This document shows positions 55,863-64,000 of a stretch of DNA of 64,000 nt, piece by piece. Under the pieces are notes generated by a model. The model saw only the letters and a program-made list of their open reading frames with translations. It was not told where the DNA came from and did no database searches. Position 1 is the stretch's first letter; each line of letters opens with the position of its first letter. The position numbers and the translations under genes are program-made. This DNA is from Schaalia vaccimaxillae DSM 15804. Its GTDB lineage: Bacteria; Actinomycetota; Actinomycetes; Actinomycetales; Actinomycetaceae. The stretch is from NCBI RefSeq assembly GCF_000420425.1, contig NZ_ATUX01000006.1, forward strand, positions 124,001-188,000, written 5' to 3'.

Positions 55863-57674
55863 TCACTCCTGCTCAGAAGACACCTGCTCGCCCTGTTCGC
55901 CACGCTTCTTGGGCTCAGCATCAACTCCTGCTTCCTTGCGCTGTGCCGGCGTAATCGGAGCCGGAGCATCGGTTAGTGGATCGTAGCCGCCACCAGACTT
56001 CGGGAAAGCGATCACATCACGAATCGACTCGGACTTCGTCATGAGAGAAACAATGCGGTCCCACCCAAATGCGATACCACCGTGGGGCGGAGCACCAAAC
56101 TTGAAAGCATCCAGCAAGAAACCGAACTGTTCTTGAGCTTCCTCGTCCCCGATGCCCATGACGTTGAAAACGCGATTCTGAACGTCACGACGATGGATAC
56201 GAATGGAACCGCCACCGATCTCATTGCCATTACACACAATGTCGTAGGCATACGCCAAAGCATTTCCAGGATCGGTATCGAAAGAATCCATCCACTCAGG
56301 CTTAGGAGACGTAAAGGCATGGTGAACGGCCGTCCACGATGAATGACCCAAGGCCACGTCACCTTCCGCTTCAGCGTCCCCGGTTGGCTTAAACAAGGGC
56401 GCATCAACGACCCAGGTAAATGCCCACGCATCTGGATCAATGAGGTCGCATCGCTTGCCGATCTCCAGGCGCGCTGCACCCAAGAGCTCGCGCGAGGGCG
56501 TGGGCTTACCTGCAGCGAAGAAGATACAGTCACCCGGCTTGGCGCCAGTTGCCCCAGCAAGCCCGACACGCTCGTCCTCGGTAATGTTCTTGGCGACAGG
56601 ACCACCCAAGGTTCCGTCCTCGCCGATCGTCACATAAGCAAGACCCTTAGCTCCGCGAGCCTTGGCCCACTCCTGCCACTTGTCGAATGTACGACGCGGC
56701 TGAGACGCACCCCCAGGCATCACCACTGCGCCCACATACTCACTTTGGAACACCCTGAAGGTGGTGTCCTTGAAGTAGTCGGTGAGCTCAACCAGCTCGA
56801 GACCAAATCGAAGATCCGGTTTATCCGAACCGTACTTTTCCATCGCGTCCTTATACGTCATGCGAGGTAGAGGTGTCGGGAGCTCATAATCAATGAGGGC
56901 CCAAACGTTCTTCATGACCGATTCGGCAACCTCAATAACGTCGTCTTGGTCCACGAAGCTCATTTCAATATCGAGCTGGGTGAACTCGGGCTGACGATCC
57001 GCACGGAAATCCTCATCGCGGTAACAGCGGGCAATCTGGAAGTATCGTTCCATACCGGCAACCATCAGCATCTGCTTAAACAGCTGAGGCGACTGGGGAA
57101 GGGCGTACCAGGAACCGGGAGACAAACGAGCCGGAACAATGAAGTCGCGAGCTCCTTCGGGTGTCGAACGCGTCAAGGTTGGCGTTTCAATCTCAACGAA
57201 ATCGTAGTCGTACAAGGTGTCACGAGCCGCCCTCGAGACTTTCGAACGCAAGCGCAGCGCGTACTGCTCGGGTTCACGACGCAGGTCAAGATAGCGGTAC
57301 TTCAAACGGGTCTCTTCACCCACATTGCCCGAATCCTCAGCGTTAGCCGACACCTGGAAAGGAAGAGGAGCTGAAGTATTGAGGACCTCGATGTCATCAC
57401 CCATCACTTCAATGGCACCCGTGGCAAGATTGGCGTTCTCATTGCCTTCGGGGCGGGCGCAAACCTCGCCCGTCACCTTCAAAACAAACTCTGATCGCAA
57501 TTCGTGGGCGACAGACTCATCTCGGACCACCACTTGAGCAATTCCGGAGGCATCACGCAAATCGACGAAGGCAACGCCTCCGTGATCGCGCCTGCGATCC
57601 ACCCATCCGGTCAGTGTGACTGTCTGGCCAATGAGATCGCTTCCGAGCTCTGCGATGTTGTGAGTGCGAAGCAC
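55863..57674 (-). CDS. aspS: Aspartyl-tRNA synthetase
   Basis: AspRS charges tRNA-Asp; many actinobacterial enzymes also charge tRNA-Asn, but the specificity is not readable here. The 603-residue bacterial-type protein has an N-terminal OB fold ([19 protein letters not shown]), class II motif 2 ([26 protein letters not shown]), the bacterial insertion domain ([16 protein letters not shown]) and motif 3 (GIAFGWDRI). I chose the GTG at 57674, preceded by AAAGGA, giving the expected start LRTHNIAEL. It is divergent from the MFS gene. Confidence 0.97.
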   Translation of the reverse strand: MLRTHNIAELGSDLIGQTVTLTGWVDRRRDHGGVAFVDLRDASGIAQVVVRDESVAHELRSEFVLKVTGEVCARPEGNENANLATGAIEVMGDDIEVLNTSAPLPFQVSANAEDSGNVGEETRLKYRYLDLRREPEQYALRLRSKVSRAARDTLYDYDFVEIETPTLTRSTPEGARDFIVPARLSPGSWYALPQSPQLFKQMLMVAGMERYFQIARCYRDEDFRADRQPEFTQLDIEMSFVDQDDVIEVAESVMKNVWALIDYELPTPLPRMTYKDAMEKYGSDKPDLRFGLELVELTDYFKDTTFRVFQSEYVGAVVMPGGASQPRRTFDKWQEWAKARGAKGLAYVTIGEDGTLGGPVAKNITEDERVGLAGATGAKPGDCIFFAAGKPTPSRELLGAARLEIGKRCDLIDPDAWAFTWVVDAPLFKPTGDAEAEGDVALGHSSWTAVHHAFTSPKPEWMDSFDTDPGNALAYAYDIVCNGNEIGGGSIRIHRRDVQNRVFNVMGIGDEEAQEQFGFLLDAFKFGAPPHGGIAFGWDRIVSLMTKSESIRDVIAFPKSGGGYDPLTDAPAPITPAQRKEAGVDAEPKKRGEQGEQVSSEQE

Positions 57675-57778
57675 TGGTATTCCTTTCGTCGGTACCATCC
57701 GCGAGACAGGCGGCGGCACCCCGATTCTACGCCCGCAGACTTTGCCCCACCGCCGCCCACGGTGGGAGGATGCTCACC

Positions 57779-59164
57779 GTGCCAGCATCACCCTCAGCTC
57801 CAACCGCCTCGAAATGGAAGCCCATTGAGATTTCCCTCATGGTCGGTGCAGTCCTGCTCATCACCTTGTGTGCCTTCGAAGGCCTCGCGACAACGACCAT
57901 CATGCCGAACGTTGTCGCCGACTTGGATGCGGATGCCTGGTTCTCCGTCGCATCAGGATCTTCCCTCGCCGCCCAACTCACCGCCACAGTCATTGCCGGA
58001 ATACTCACTGACTGGAAGGGTCCTCGCACCGTCCTGCTCAGCGGTCTCGCACTCTTCACAATAGGACTGCTCGTATCGGCGTGGGCCTGGGCAATTTTGC
58101 CATTCGTCTTTGGCCGCATCGTCCAAGGCCTTGGGGCAGGTCTGCTCATCGTTCCCCTATACGTCCTCATTGGGTCAGTTGCGGCCCCCGCTCGCCGTCC
58201 TACCTACTTCGCGGCTTTCTCCCTCGCCTGGGCACTGCCCTCACTCATCGGCCCCGCCATTGCCGGATTCGTCGCCAAGTCCTTTGGCTGGCGTCCCGTG
58301 TTCTGGGCAGTACCGATCCTGGCCATCATTGCCGTCATCCCACTTTTGTCGGTACTCGCAAAGTTTGCTGGCCGACCCCGTACAGCCCCGTCATCTCTTG
58401 CCTCCTTGAGTGCCATGGCAATCGTGGGTGGACTGGGAGTCGTATTCTTCCAACTGTCAGGTGCAGTCTCGGGACTCAAGCTTGTAATCCTCTTCGTCCT
58501 CGGAATTACAGCCACCACCTGGGCCCTACCTCGACTCCTGCCAAGAGGGGCGTTCGTTCTCAAAAGAGGAGTTCCAACGGCCATCGTGACACGAATGCTG
58601 GCTATGGGAGTTCAAGCCAGTGCGGGAGCTTTCATTCCTCTCGTTCTCCAGCGAGTCCACGGCTGGCAAGCCGATGCGGCCTCGCTTTCAGTGACCCTCG
58701 GATCTTTGTCATGGTCGGTCGGCGCGGTGGCTCAAGCACGGATCAAGAATCCTCAATGGCGGATTCGCCTACCCTTGATCGGCACCATCCTCATGCTCGT
58801 TGGGGTCACGATCATGTTGGCCTTGCTCTTCAAGAACATTCCCGTGTGGATCTCCATTCTCGGCTGGATGATCTCAGGAATGGGCGTTGGGCTCATGCAC
58901 GCTTCGCTCTCTGTGCTGACCTTAGGTATGACTCCGCAATCTCAACACGGCAAGGTCTCGAGTTGGCTCCAAGTGGCAGATTCGGCTGGCTCGGCTGTCG
59001 AATTGGCCGTGGTGTCGATACTGATGGCACTGTGGGCGTCCATGGGGATCAGTGGATCGTTGGGATACCTGCCAGCCATGGTCACCGCCATTGCAGTGGC
59101 GATAATCGCTGTCATCGCCGCACGACGAATCGATACCGCTTCGAGTGAGGTAACAAACCTCTGA
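57779..59164 (+). CDS. Major facilitator superfamily transporter
   Basis: This 461-residue membrane protein has about 12-14 hydrophobic segments. The first is followed by the FEGLATTTIMPNVVADL segment of the drug:H+ antiporter type, and the loop 2-3 motif A reads GILTDWKGPRTVLLSG. I chose the GTG at 57779 because GGGAGG lies 9 bases upstream; the ATG three codons earlier touches that site. The substrate is unknown; multidrug or metabolite export is a family-level inference. The gene lies just before the mevalonate genes on the same strand, but a 149-base gap separates them. Confidence 0.85.
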   Translation: MPASPSAPTASKWKPIEISLMVGAVLLITLCAFEGLATTTIMPNVVADLDADAWFSVASGSSLAAQLTATVIAGILTDWKGPRTVLLSGLALFTIGLLVSAWAWAILPFVFGRIVQGLGAGLLIVPLYVLIGSVAAPARRPTYFAAFSLAWALPSLIGPAIAGFVAKSFGWRPVFWAVPILAIIAVIPLLSVLAKFAGRPRTAPSSLASLSAMAIVGGLGVVFFQLSGAVSGLKLVILFVLGITATTWALPRLLPRGAFVLKRGVPTAIVTRMLAMGVQASAGAFIPLVLQRVHGWQADAASLSVTLGSLSWSVGAVAQARIKNPQWRIRLPLIGTILMLVGVTIMLALLFKNIPVWISILGWMISGMGVGLMHASLSVLTLGMTPQSQHGKVSSWLQVADSAGSAVELAVVSILMALWASMGISGSLGYLPAMVTAIAVAIIAVIAARRIDTASSEVTNL

Positions 59165-59313
59165 TTCATGCTTCACCAAAGCCAAATATGCTGGAAACTC
59201 GCGGTGTGCCTGGCTTGCAGCGCGCCTAAGCGATCACTACGCTCAAAAGGTGCCCTTGAGTGCGCCTTTCAGGCAAAGGGCCTGAAATGGTAGTCGACCA
59301 AGGGAAACTCAGC

Positions 59314-60276
59314 ATGGATCGTCATTCCGCCGTGCGCGTTGGCCACGGCCTGGCGTGGGCTAAGACCATACTTATTGGCGAACATTCCGTGGTTTATGGG
59401 TATCCGGCAGTCGCTCTTCCTCTTCACGACTTGCAAATGCGAGCCACCGCGACGCCAACCGAAGGGCCATCGCGCCTGACCTCGCTTGGCTACGACGGAC
59501 CATTCAAACAGGCGGGCCCCCAATTCGCCTGCGTTGCGCGCGCTTTCGAGGTCGCCCGTAAACGCTCCGGTTGTCTCGACCAGTCGTTCCACATCAGGAC
59601 ACAGTCAGATTTCCCCCACGAGCGCGGCCTTGGGTCATCAGCAGCATCGGCCGGATCAATCATCCGCGCAGTCATGGACTCATGCGGCCTCGAACCGACT
59701 CGTGAAGAACTGCTCGCTATGATTCACCAGGCCGAGCTCATTGCCCACGAGCGTCCCTCAGGACTTGATGCAGCTGCCACTACCGCCCCCTCCCCCATTC
59801 GCTTCCAATCCGGCCAAATGAAACTTTTAAGCCAACGCATCCGTGGCAGCCAACTCGTTATCGCCGACTCTGGTGTTCACGGTTCCACCCGCGAAGCCGT
59901 ATCCGGTCTGCGCACCAGGTACGAGGCCGACCCTGACCGTTACGGCAGTTACATCAATCGTTTGGGCGAACTTACCCAAACATCAATTGAAGCCCTGGCT
60001 CACGGCACAATCGACGTCCTCGGCACTGTCATGAACGAGGCTCACGACGTCCTGCGACTTTGCGGAGTCAGCCTCGACCTCCTCGATTCCCTCACCCAGG
60101 CGGCGCGTCAGGCTGGAGCCTTAGGGGCAAAGATGACGGGAGGCGGCCTGGGAGGGTGTCTCATTAGCTTGACTGACTCCGACGAAGCCACTGCGCGAGT
60201 GCGTCGGGCGCTGATCAAAGCGGGTGCCGCCCGAACCTGGACCTACCAGCTGCGCGTCAGCGAAGGAGAGATGTGA
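59314..60276 (+). CDS. mvk: Mevalonate kinase
   Basis: The first kinase of the lower mevalonate pathway phosphorylates mevalonate. The 320-residue GHMP kinase has the N-terminal KTILIGEHSVVYGYPAVALPL, the phosphate loop RGLGSSAASAGS near residue 105, the catalytic Asp/Lys-type segment HERPSGLDAAAT and the C-terminal KMTGGGLGGC. Several starts are possible: I prefer the ATG at 59314 with AAGGGA upstream; the ATG at 59287 (after AAAGGG) would add nine residues. It is the first gene of a four-gene run in the order kinase, decarboxylase, kinase, isomerase. Confidence 0.94.
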   Translation: MDRHSAVRVGHGLAWAKTILIGEHSVVYGYPAVALPLHDLQMRATATPTEGPSRLTSLGYDGPFKQAGPQFACVARAFEVARKRSGCLDQSFHIRTQSDFPHERGLGSSAASAGSIIRAVMDSCGLEPTREELLAMIHQAELIAHERPSGLDAAATTAPSPIRFQSGQMKLLSQRIRGSQLVIADSGVHGSTREAVSGLRTRYEADPDRYGSYINRLGELTQTSIEALAHGTIDVLGTVMNEAHDVLRLCGVSLDLLDSLTQAARQAGALGAKMTGGGLGGCLISLTDSDEATARVRRALIKAGAARTWTYQLRVSEGEM

Positions 60277-61274
60277 CCACCTCGTCAACCAGCTCCGCTT
60301 CGGCCACAGCCAGTGCGAACTCGAATATCGCACTCATTAAATACTGGGGTAAAGCCAATCCGGCTCTCTCACTGCCGACAACCTCATCGCTCTCGTTGAC
60401 CTTAGACGACACCTGGACAACGACAAGGGTGTCCTTTGACGACGGCAATCACGGGCTCGACCAGGTATCCATTAACGGCAAACAAGCTAGCGGAACCTCT
60501 CTGGAGAGAGTCAGCCGCTTCCTCGACCTCGTTCGCAAACGCGCCGGACTGAACCAGGCCGCAACCGTTGAGTCACACTCGACTGTTCCCCTCGCTGCTG
60601 GCCTAGCTTCATCAGCCGCTGGTTTTGCTGCGTTGGCGGGAGCAGCTTCGCGCGCTGCCGGCCTGGATCTGGATGAACGCGACTTGTCTCGTTTAGCTCG
60701 ACGCGGCTCTGGCTCCGCCTGCCGGTCAATCTTCGGTGGCCTCGTCCTATGGAATAAAGGCACAGACGACCACAGCTCCTATGCTGAACCAGTCGCCACC
60801 GATTTGAACCTTGCGATGGTTGTCGTCACGGTCGAATCGGGTAAAAAGTCGATTTCTTCAAGCCGGGCGATGAAGCACACCCTGACAACCTCTCCTCTTT
60901 ATCCTTCCTGGGTCCAGTCCAGCGCCACAGATGTCCTCGATGCACTCGACGCCGCAGCGACCGCAGATTTACAGCGACTCGGAGATATCGCAGAAGCCAA
61001 CGCGCTTGGAATGCACGCCACGATGCTTGCCGCCCGACCCGCAGTCATGTACTGGCTGCCAAGCACCGTTGAAGTCCTGAGCCTCGTGCAACGTTTGCGA
61101 GCTGAAGGCCTGCCCGTGTGGGCGACGATTGATGCCGGCCCAAACGTCAAGGTGCTCACCGACCGCGCTCATGCCCAACAGGCATGCGCAGCATTATCGC
61201 AACATGTGCCCAACGCCTCTGTGACGCTTCGCCTATCCGGCGAGGGAATCCGCTTTGACCAGGCCCGCGCCTGA
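60273..61274 (+). CDS. mvaD: Diphosphomevalonate decarboxylase
   Basis: This enzyme converts mevalonate diphosphate to isopentenyl diphosphate with ATP. The 333-residue GHMP-fold protein has the family start NIALIKYWGKA, the P-loop-like TVPLAAGLASSAAGFAALA near residue 105, and SGSACRSIFGG. The GTG start overlaps the mvk stop, indicating coupling. It is placed before the phosphomevalonate kinase gene that acts one step earlier. Confidence 0.95.
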   Translation: MTTSSTSSASATASANSNIALIKYWGKANPALSLPTTSSLSLTLDDTWTTTRVSFDDGNHGLDQVSINGKQASGTSLERVSRFLDLVRKRAGLNQAATVESHSTVPLAAGLASSAAGFAALAGAASRAAGLDLDERDLSRLARRGSGSACRSIFGGLVLWNKGTDDHSSYAEPVATDLNLAMVVVTVESGKKSISSSRAMKHTLTTSPLYPSWVQSSATDVLDALDAAATADLQRLGDIAEANALGMHATMLAARPAVMYWLPSTVEVLSLVQRLRAEGLPVWATIDAGPNVKVLTDRAHAQQACAALSQHVPNASVTLRLSGEGIRFDQARA

Positions 61275-61287
61275 TTTACTTAGAACC

Positions 61288-62388
61288 ATGACTCGGTCCG
61301 TTTCCTGTCAAGCTCCGGGAAAGCTCTTCATCACCGGCGAATATGCGGTTGTTGAACCCGGGCACAGCGCCCTCTTAGTATCCGTCAATCGTTTTATTAC
61401 GGTGACTGCAACCGCCACTGAGGGACCTGCCGCACGTATTTCTTCCACCCTCTACGAGGGCGGGCAGCGAACCTGGACTCGAGATTCCCACGGCGTCGCC
61501 ATTCAGCAACCTGACGACTTGGACTACGTCCTGTCGGCTTTACGCGTCGTTGAAGAAGTTGCGCGCACTGGCGGCCTCGTCACCGAGATGTTCCACCTCG
61601 ATGTGGATTCTCAGCTCGTTGATGATGAGGGAGTCAAACTCGGTTTAGGATCCTCGGCGGCAGTGACGGTAGCAACTGTGCGCGCTGTGGCCGCCTTTCA
61701 TGGACTGCAAGTCAGCGACCTAGACGTGTGCAAAATGGCGCTTTTGGCCTCTGACACCGTTGAACCCATTGGTTCAGGTGGTGATATTGCCGCCAGTTCT
61801 TTCACCGGTTGGGTTCGGTATTCATCTCCTGACCGTCAATGGCTACGGCGAAAGCGCCGCACAATGTCGGTGGCGGATCTTGTCCGCAGTGAATGGCCAG
61901 GGTTACGAGTTGAGCGTATCAATATCCCAGCCGATATCAACCTGTTGGTGGGGTGGACGAGAGAACCTGCGTCTACCCCCTACCTGGTTGCCAATGTGCA
62001 GGATCGGGCTCAAGAAGATGCGACTTCGGTCAACGACTATCAGGGATTTCTCGCATCTTCGGATGCCTGCGTTGACGAATTAGTTCATGCTTTGCAGTCA
62101 CGCAATTTCGCGGCAGTTGCCCAGGCAGTTGCCGTGAGTCGCCACCTACTCCAGGATTTGATGCGCGCAAGTGGTGTTGTCATCGAGACCGCGGAATTGA
62201 CGCGTTTGGTCGAGATTGCGTGCGCCCACGGGGCAGCTGCGAAGAGTTCCGGTGCCGGAGGCGGTGACTGTGGAATCGCACTGCACGGCTCACATACGAG
62301 CGCCGATGCACTGCGCAAAGCCTGGTCCGAAGCGGGCATTCTGCCGCTGGATTTGGTGGTCTGGACGCGTCCTGAGGAGTCCCGGTGA
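61288..62388 (+). CDS. mvaK2: Phosphomevalonate kinase
   Basis: This GHMP kinase phosphorylates mevalonate-5-phosphate. The 366-residue protein begins with APGKLFITGEYAVVEPGHSALLVSV, has the phosphate loop VKLGLGSSAAVTVATVRA near residue 125, GGDIAASSFTGW and the C-terminal AKSSGAGGGDCGIA. The ATG at 61288 lies 13 bases after mvaD; its ribosome site is weak, and an upstream in-frame start inside mvaD exists but is less likely. The bacterial PMK type (not the eukaryotic ERG8 length) fits the length and motifs. Confidence 0.94.
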   Translation: MTRSVSCQAPGKLFITGEYAVVEPGHSALLVSVNRFITVTATATEGPAARISSTLYEGGQRTWTRDSHGVAIQQPDDLDYVLSALRVVEEVARTGGLVTEMFHLDVDSQLVDDEGVKLGLGSSAAVTVATVRAVAAFHGLQVSDLDVCKMALLASDTVEPIGSGGDIAASSFTGWVRYSSPDRQWLRRKRRTMSVADLVRSEWPGLRVERINIPADINLLVGWTREPASTPYLVANVQDRAQEDATSVNDYQGFLASSDACVDELVHALQSRNFAAVAQAVAVSRHLLQDLMRASGVVIETAELTRLVEIACAHGAAAKSSGAGGGDCGIALHGSHTSADALRKAWSEAGILPLDLVVWTRPEESR

Positions 62389-63509
62389 AGCCAGCTCGTT
62401 CCTGCGAATCCTCCGAGGCCGCGCAGTCCCAGTCTGCTTCGCTGGTTTCTCACGGCGACCGCAAAGATCAGCATGTTTCCTTGGCGATGAGTCTTCACGA
62501 CCCTAGTCGATTAACTCCTTGGGCCGATGTGTCTTTCGTGCATCACGGATTGCCTGATACCCGCGTAGACGACGTGGACATTGAGACTGAGTTCCTTGGA
62601 ACAGCGTGGCCGTGTCCTTTCTACATCAATGCGATGACGGGTGGCACTGAAGCTACTGGCCGTCTCAACGCCGCTTTGGCTCGTGCTGCTGGTAGCGCAG
62701 GCGTCGCCATTGCTTCTGGTTCTCAGCACGTTGCGTTGCGCGACCCTTCCCGTGAGCACACTTTCCGGGTGATCCGCCAGGCTTCTCCCTCCGGTTTCGT
62801 CATGGCTAATGTGGGGCCGACCGTGTCACCTCGAGACGCTGTGCGTGCCGTCGACATGCTCGAGGCTAATGCGTTACAGATTCACATCAATGTTGCCCAG
62901 GAAATCCCCATGCCCGAGGGCGACCGCGATTTCACGGGCTGGGAGAACTCGATTGAAGCGATCATCGAGGCTGTGGACGTGCCGGTGATTGTTAAAGAGG
63001 TTGGTTTTGGTTTATCTCGACGCACGATCGAGTGTCTAGTTGATCTTGGTGCCAGCGCCATCGATGTCGCTGGCAATGGCGGGACTGACTTCATCGCAAT
63101 CGAAACCTCACGACGTCCAGATGGGGCCTTCCGCGATCTCATTGGATGGGGCCAGTCTGCTCCGCTGTGTCTTTTGGAGTCCTTGCACGGCCGATCCCCA
63201 GTGTCTCTACCGGTTCTTGCCTCTGGAGCTGTTCGTACTCCGCTCGATGTGGTACGTGGCCTCGCCCTCGGAGCCTGTGCTGTGGGTGCTTCGGCACATT
63301 TTCTTCATACGCTGACTGAACTGGGTGATGAGGCTTTGTACGAGGAAATTGTGTCGTGGCGTGAGCAGATTCGATCAGTTATGGCTCTCCTCGGTGTCCA
63401 AAATATCGCCTCTTTGAGCACCACAGACCTATTCATTACGGGGACAACTGGCGAGCGTGCTCGTTTGCTCGGCATTGATCTTGAGCGTTTAGCATCGCGG
63501 TTCAGCTGA
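62385..63509 (+). CDS. fni: Isopentenyl-diphosphate delta-isomerase, type 2
   Basis: This FMN- and NAD(P)H-dependent enzyme interconverts IPP and DMAPP. The 374-residue TIM-barrel protein starts with RKDQHVSLAMS near residue 26, has FYINAMTGG, IASGSQHVAL, QIHINVAQE, the VKEVGFGLS segment, DVAGNGGTDF (the FMN and substrate site) and SGAVRTPLDVVRGLALGA. It starts at a GTG overlapping the mvaK2 stop. HMG-CoA reductase and synthase genes do not follow, unlike in the known streptomycete cluster with the same gene order. Confidence 0.95.
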   Translation: MKPARSCESSEAAQSQSASLVSHGDRKDQHVSLAMSLHDPSRLTPWADVSFVHHGLPDTRVDDVDIETEFLGTAWPCPFYINAMTGGTEATGRLNAALARAAGSAGVAIASGSQHVALRDPSREHTFRVIRQASPSGFVMANVGPTVSPRDAVRAVDMLEANALQIHINVAQEIPMPEGDRDFTGWENSIEAIIEAVDVPVIVKEVGFGLSRRTIECLVDLGASAIDVAGNGGTDFIAIETSRRPDGAFRDLIGWGQSAPLCLLESLHGRSPVSLPVLASGAVRTPLDVVRGLALGACAVGASAHFLHTLTELGDEALYEEIVSWREQIRSVMALLGVQNIASLSTTDLFITGTTGERARLLGIDLERLASRFS

Positions 63510-63578
63510 GCATCACGGTACGCCTCGTGCAGGTTAACCGCGGTCTCGTGTGAGTTCTTTGCGTTCGCTGCCTCACAC

Positions 63579-63644
63579 GTGCGTCCCTCGGGAAAGTTTT
63601 GTGCGTCCCTCGCGGAGGTTTTGGGCGTCCCTCGCGGGGATTGG
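63579..63644. repeat. Three 22-bp tandem repeat units downstream of fni
   Basis: Three head-to-tail units (63579-63600, 63601-63622, 63623-63644) share GCGTCCCTCG and a GGAGGTTTT-like end. The second and third are the most similar to the pair at 2300-2343. The array sits between convergent fni and the TctA-like gene, just before a strong terminator. I see no open reading frame in 63510-63704. Confidence 0.65.
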
Positions 63645-63649
63645 AGAAA

Positions 63650-63684
63650 CGGGGTCTCGTACCGGCGAACCGGACGAGACCCCG
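63650..63684. terminator. Bidirectional terminator between fni and the TctA-like gene
   Basis: An 11-bp perfect stem (63650-63660 with 63674-63684) continues into an inner CCGG/CCGG pair, giving a long hairpin 20 bases beyond the stop of the convergent permease gene and 140 bases after fni. Confidence 0.82.
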
Positions 63685-63704
63685 AAACTCTCAAATTGCC
63701 TGCA

Positions 63705-64000
63705 TCAGGCGAGAAGAGCCAACCAACCAATAATGCCTGGCGATGCATAGAGCGTCATGAATTGAACACCGTAGGACACTCCCAAACGATTGAGAGAGCC
63801 ACACACGATACCCACCAGTAGAACGCCAAACATGTTGGGAATACCTGCATCAATGTAGGCCAGTACAAGGATCAGCGAAGTGAAGAGGGCAAGAACAGCC
63901 TCGTGCGGGATGCGCCTCATAACAAAGTGGGTGATCTGGCTCGACCAACGCACGGCCACCACATAGGTGATCACCACAGCCACCATGGCACCTAGGGTTG
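63705..64000 (-). CDS. Permease, C-terminal part, possibly TctA-type tricarboxylate transporter
   Basis: The visible C-terminal 97 codons encode three strongly hydrophobic segments; the gene continues past the window edge with no stop. The stretch IPNMFGVLLVGIVCGSLNRLGVSYGVQFMTLYASPGII resembles the C-terminus of TctA-type large membrane subunits of tripartite tricarboxylate transporters, in a length and loop pattern I recall for that family. With only the tail visible the assignment is tentative, and another multi-pass permease is possible. It is convergent with the mevalonate genes. Confidence 0.5.
   Translation of the reverse strand, partial: TLGAMVAVVITYVVAVRWSSQITHFVMRRIPHEAVLALFTSLILVLAYIDAGIPNMFGVLLVGIVCGSLNRLGVSYGVQFMTLYASPGIIGWLALLA

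Noticed and set aside
58081-59148. A 355-codon open frame in a second frame of the MFS gene
   Set aside because: The encoded sequence is rich in His, Arg and Ser without hydrophobic pattern, while the overlapping frame is a clear transporter.
59314-63509. Terpenoid biosynthetic gene cluster
   Set aside because: Only the lower mevalonate enzymes and isomerase are present, with no prenyltransferase, cyclase or tailoring gene in the window.
63579-63644. CRISPR array
   Set aside because: The 22-bp units are directly adjacent with no spacers, and no cas genes are present.

Overview
The window looks like the chromosome of a moderately GC-rich actinobacterium, most likely an Actinomycetaceae-type organism (inference). 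The evidence is the OpcA partner of glucose-6-phosphate dehydrogenase, the rapZ-yvcK-whiA block, an ANTAR regulator of the PdtaR type, and the actinobacterial order hisI-trpE-trpC-trpB-trpA-lgt ... pyk ... pdtaR, polA, rpsA, coaE, uvrB, uvrA. A mevalonate pathway cluster is also present, which is uncommon in actinobacteria. Nearly everything is core housekeeping DNA. I see no prophage, no CRISPR array and no intact insertion sequence.

Layout. 1-2282 (+): the end of zwf, then opcA and pgl (oxidative pentose phosphate branch). 2343-5841 (-): gap, pgk, tpiA and secG (lower glycolysis and protein export). 6029-12279 (-): uvrC, purT, rapZ, yvcK, whiA, nearly all touching or overlapping. 12438-18536 (+): type I glutamine synthetase, two tandem long-chain acyl-CoA synthetase paralogues and a short-chain dehydrogenase. 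18607-21471 (-): uvrA; 21529-21807 (+): a YciI-like protein. 21916-25600 (-): a Mn2+ riboswitch (yybP-ykoY type) preceding terC, which is followed closely by a CtpE-like P-type ATPase. 25680-28483 (-): uvrB and coaE. 28586-29944 (+): brnQ. 30123-34461 (-): rpsA and polA, with a hotdog thioesterase (+) head to head with polA. 35060-38885 (-): pdtaR, a small unknown gene, pyk and lgt, with an odd tRNA on the + strand. 38882-43849 (-): trpA, trpB, trpC, trpE, hisI. 43907-52077 (-): a prepilin peptidase, aroE, mltG, ruvX, alaS, rpsD, rarA. 52109-54877 (-): a large unknown repeat-containing surface protein. 55120-57674 (-): yciO and aspS. 57779-63509 (+): an MFS transporter, then mvk, mvaD, phosphomevalonate kinase and type 2 IPP isomerase. 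63705-64000 (-): the C-terminal end of a TctA-like permease.

Most transcription units end in clear GC-rich hairpins, many of them shared between convergent genes. Start-stop overlaps (ATGA or GTGA) are common, as in zwf/opcA, rapZ/yvcK, hisI/trpE, trpB/trpA, trpA/lgt, ruvX/mltG, aroE/pilD and mvk/mvaD, so translational coupling is widespread.

The items most worth attention are these: (1) the Mn2+ riboswitch with a perfect hairpin that hides the terC Shine-Dalgarno, placed over a terC-P-type ATPase operon whose ATPase has Gln where the family usually has Glu in the M4 ion-binding motif; (2) a tRNA with a CAA anticodon and a leucine-type D arm but only a 5-nt variable region and a G1-U72 pair; (3) a 922-residue membrane-anchored extracellular protein built from about four related modules, with no recognised family; (4) a 22-bp tandem repeat family found in two convergent intergenic regions 61 kb apart; (5) a 121-bp element with 21-bp inverted ends at the end of brnQ; (6) a 69-codon unknown gene with its own structured leader and terminator.
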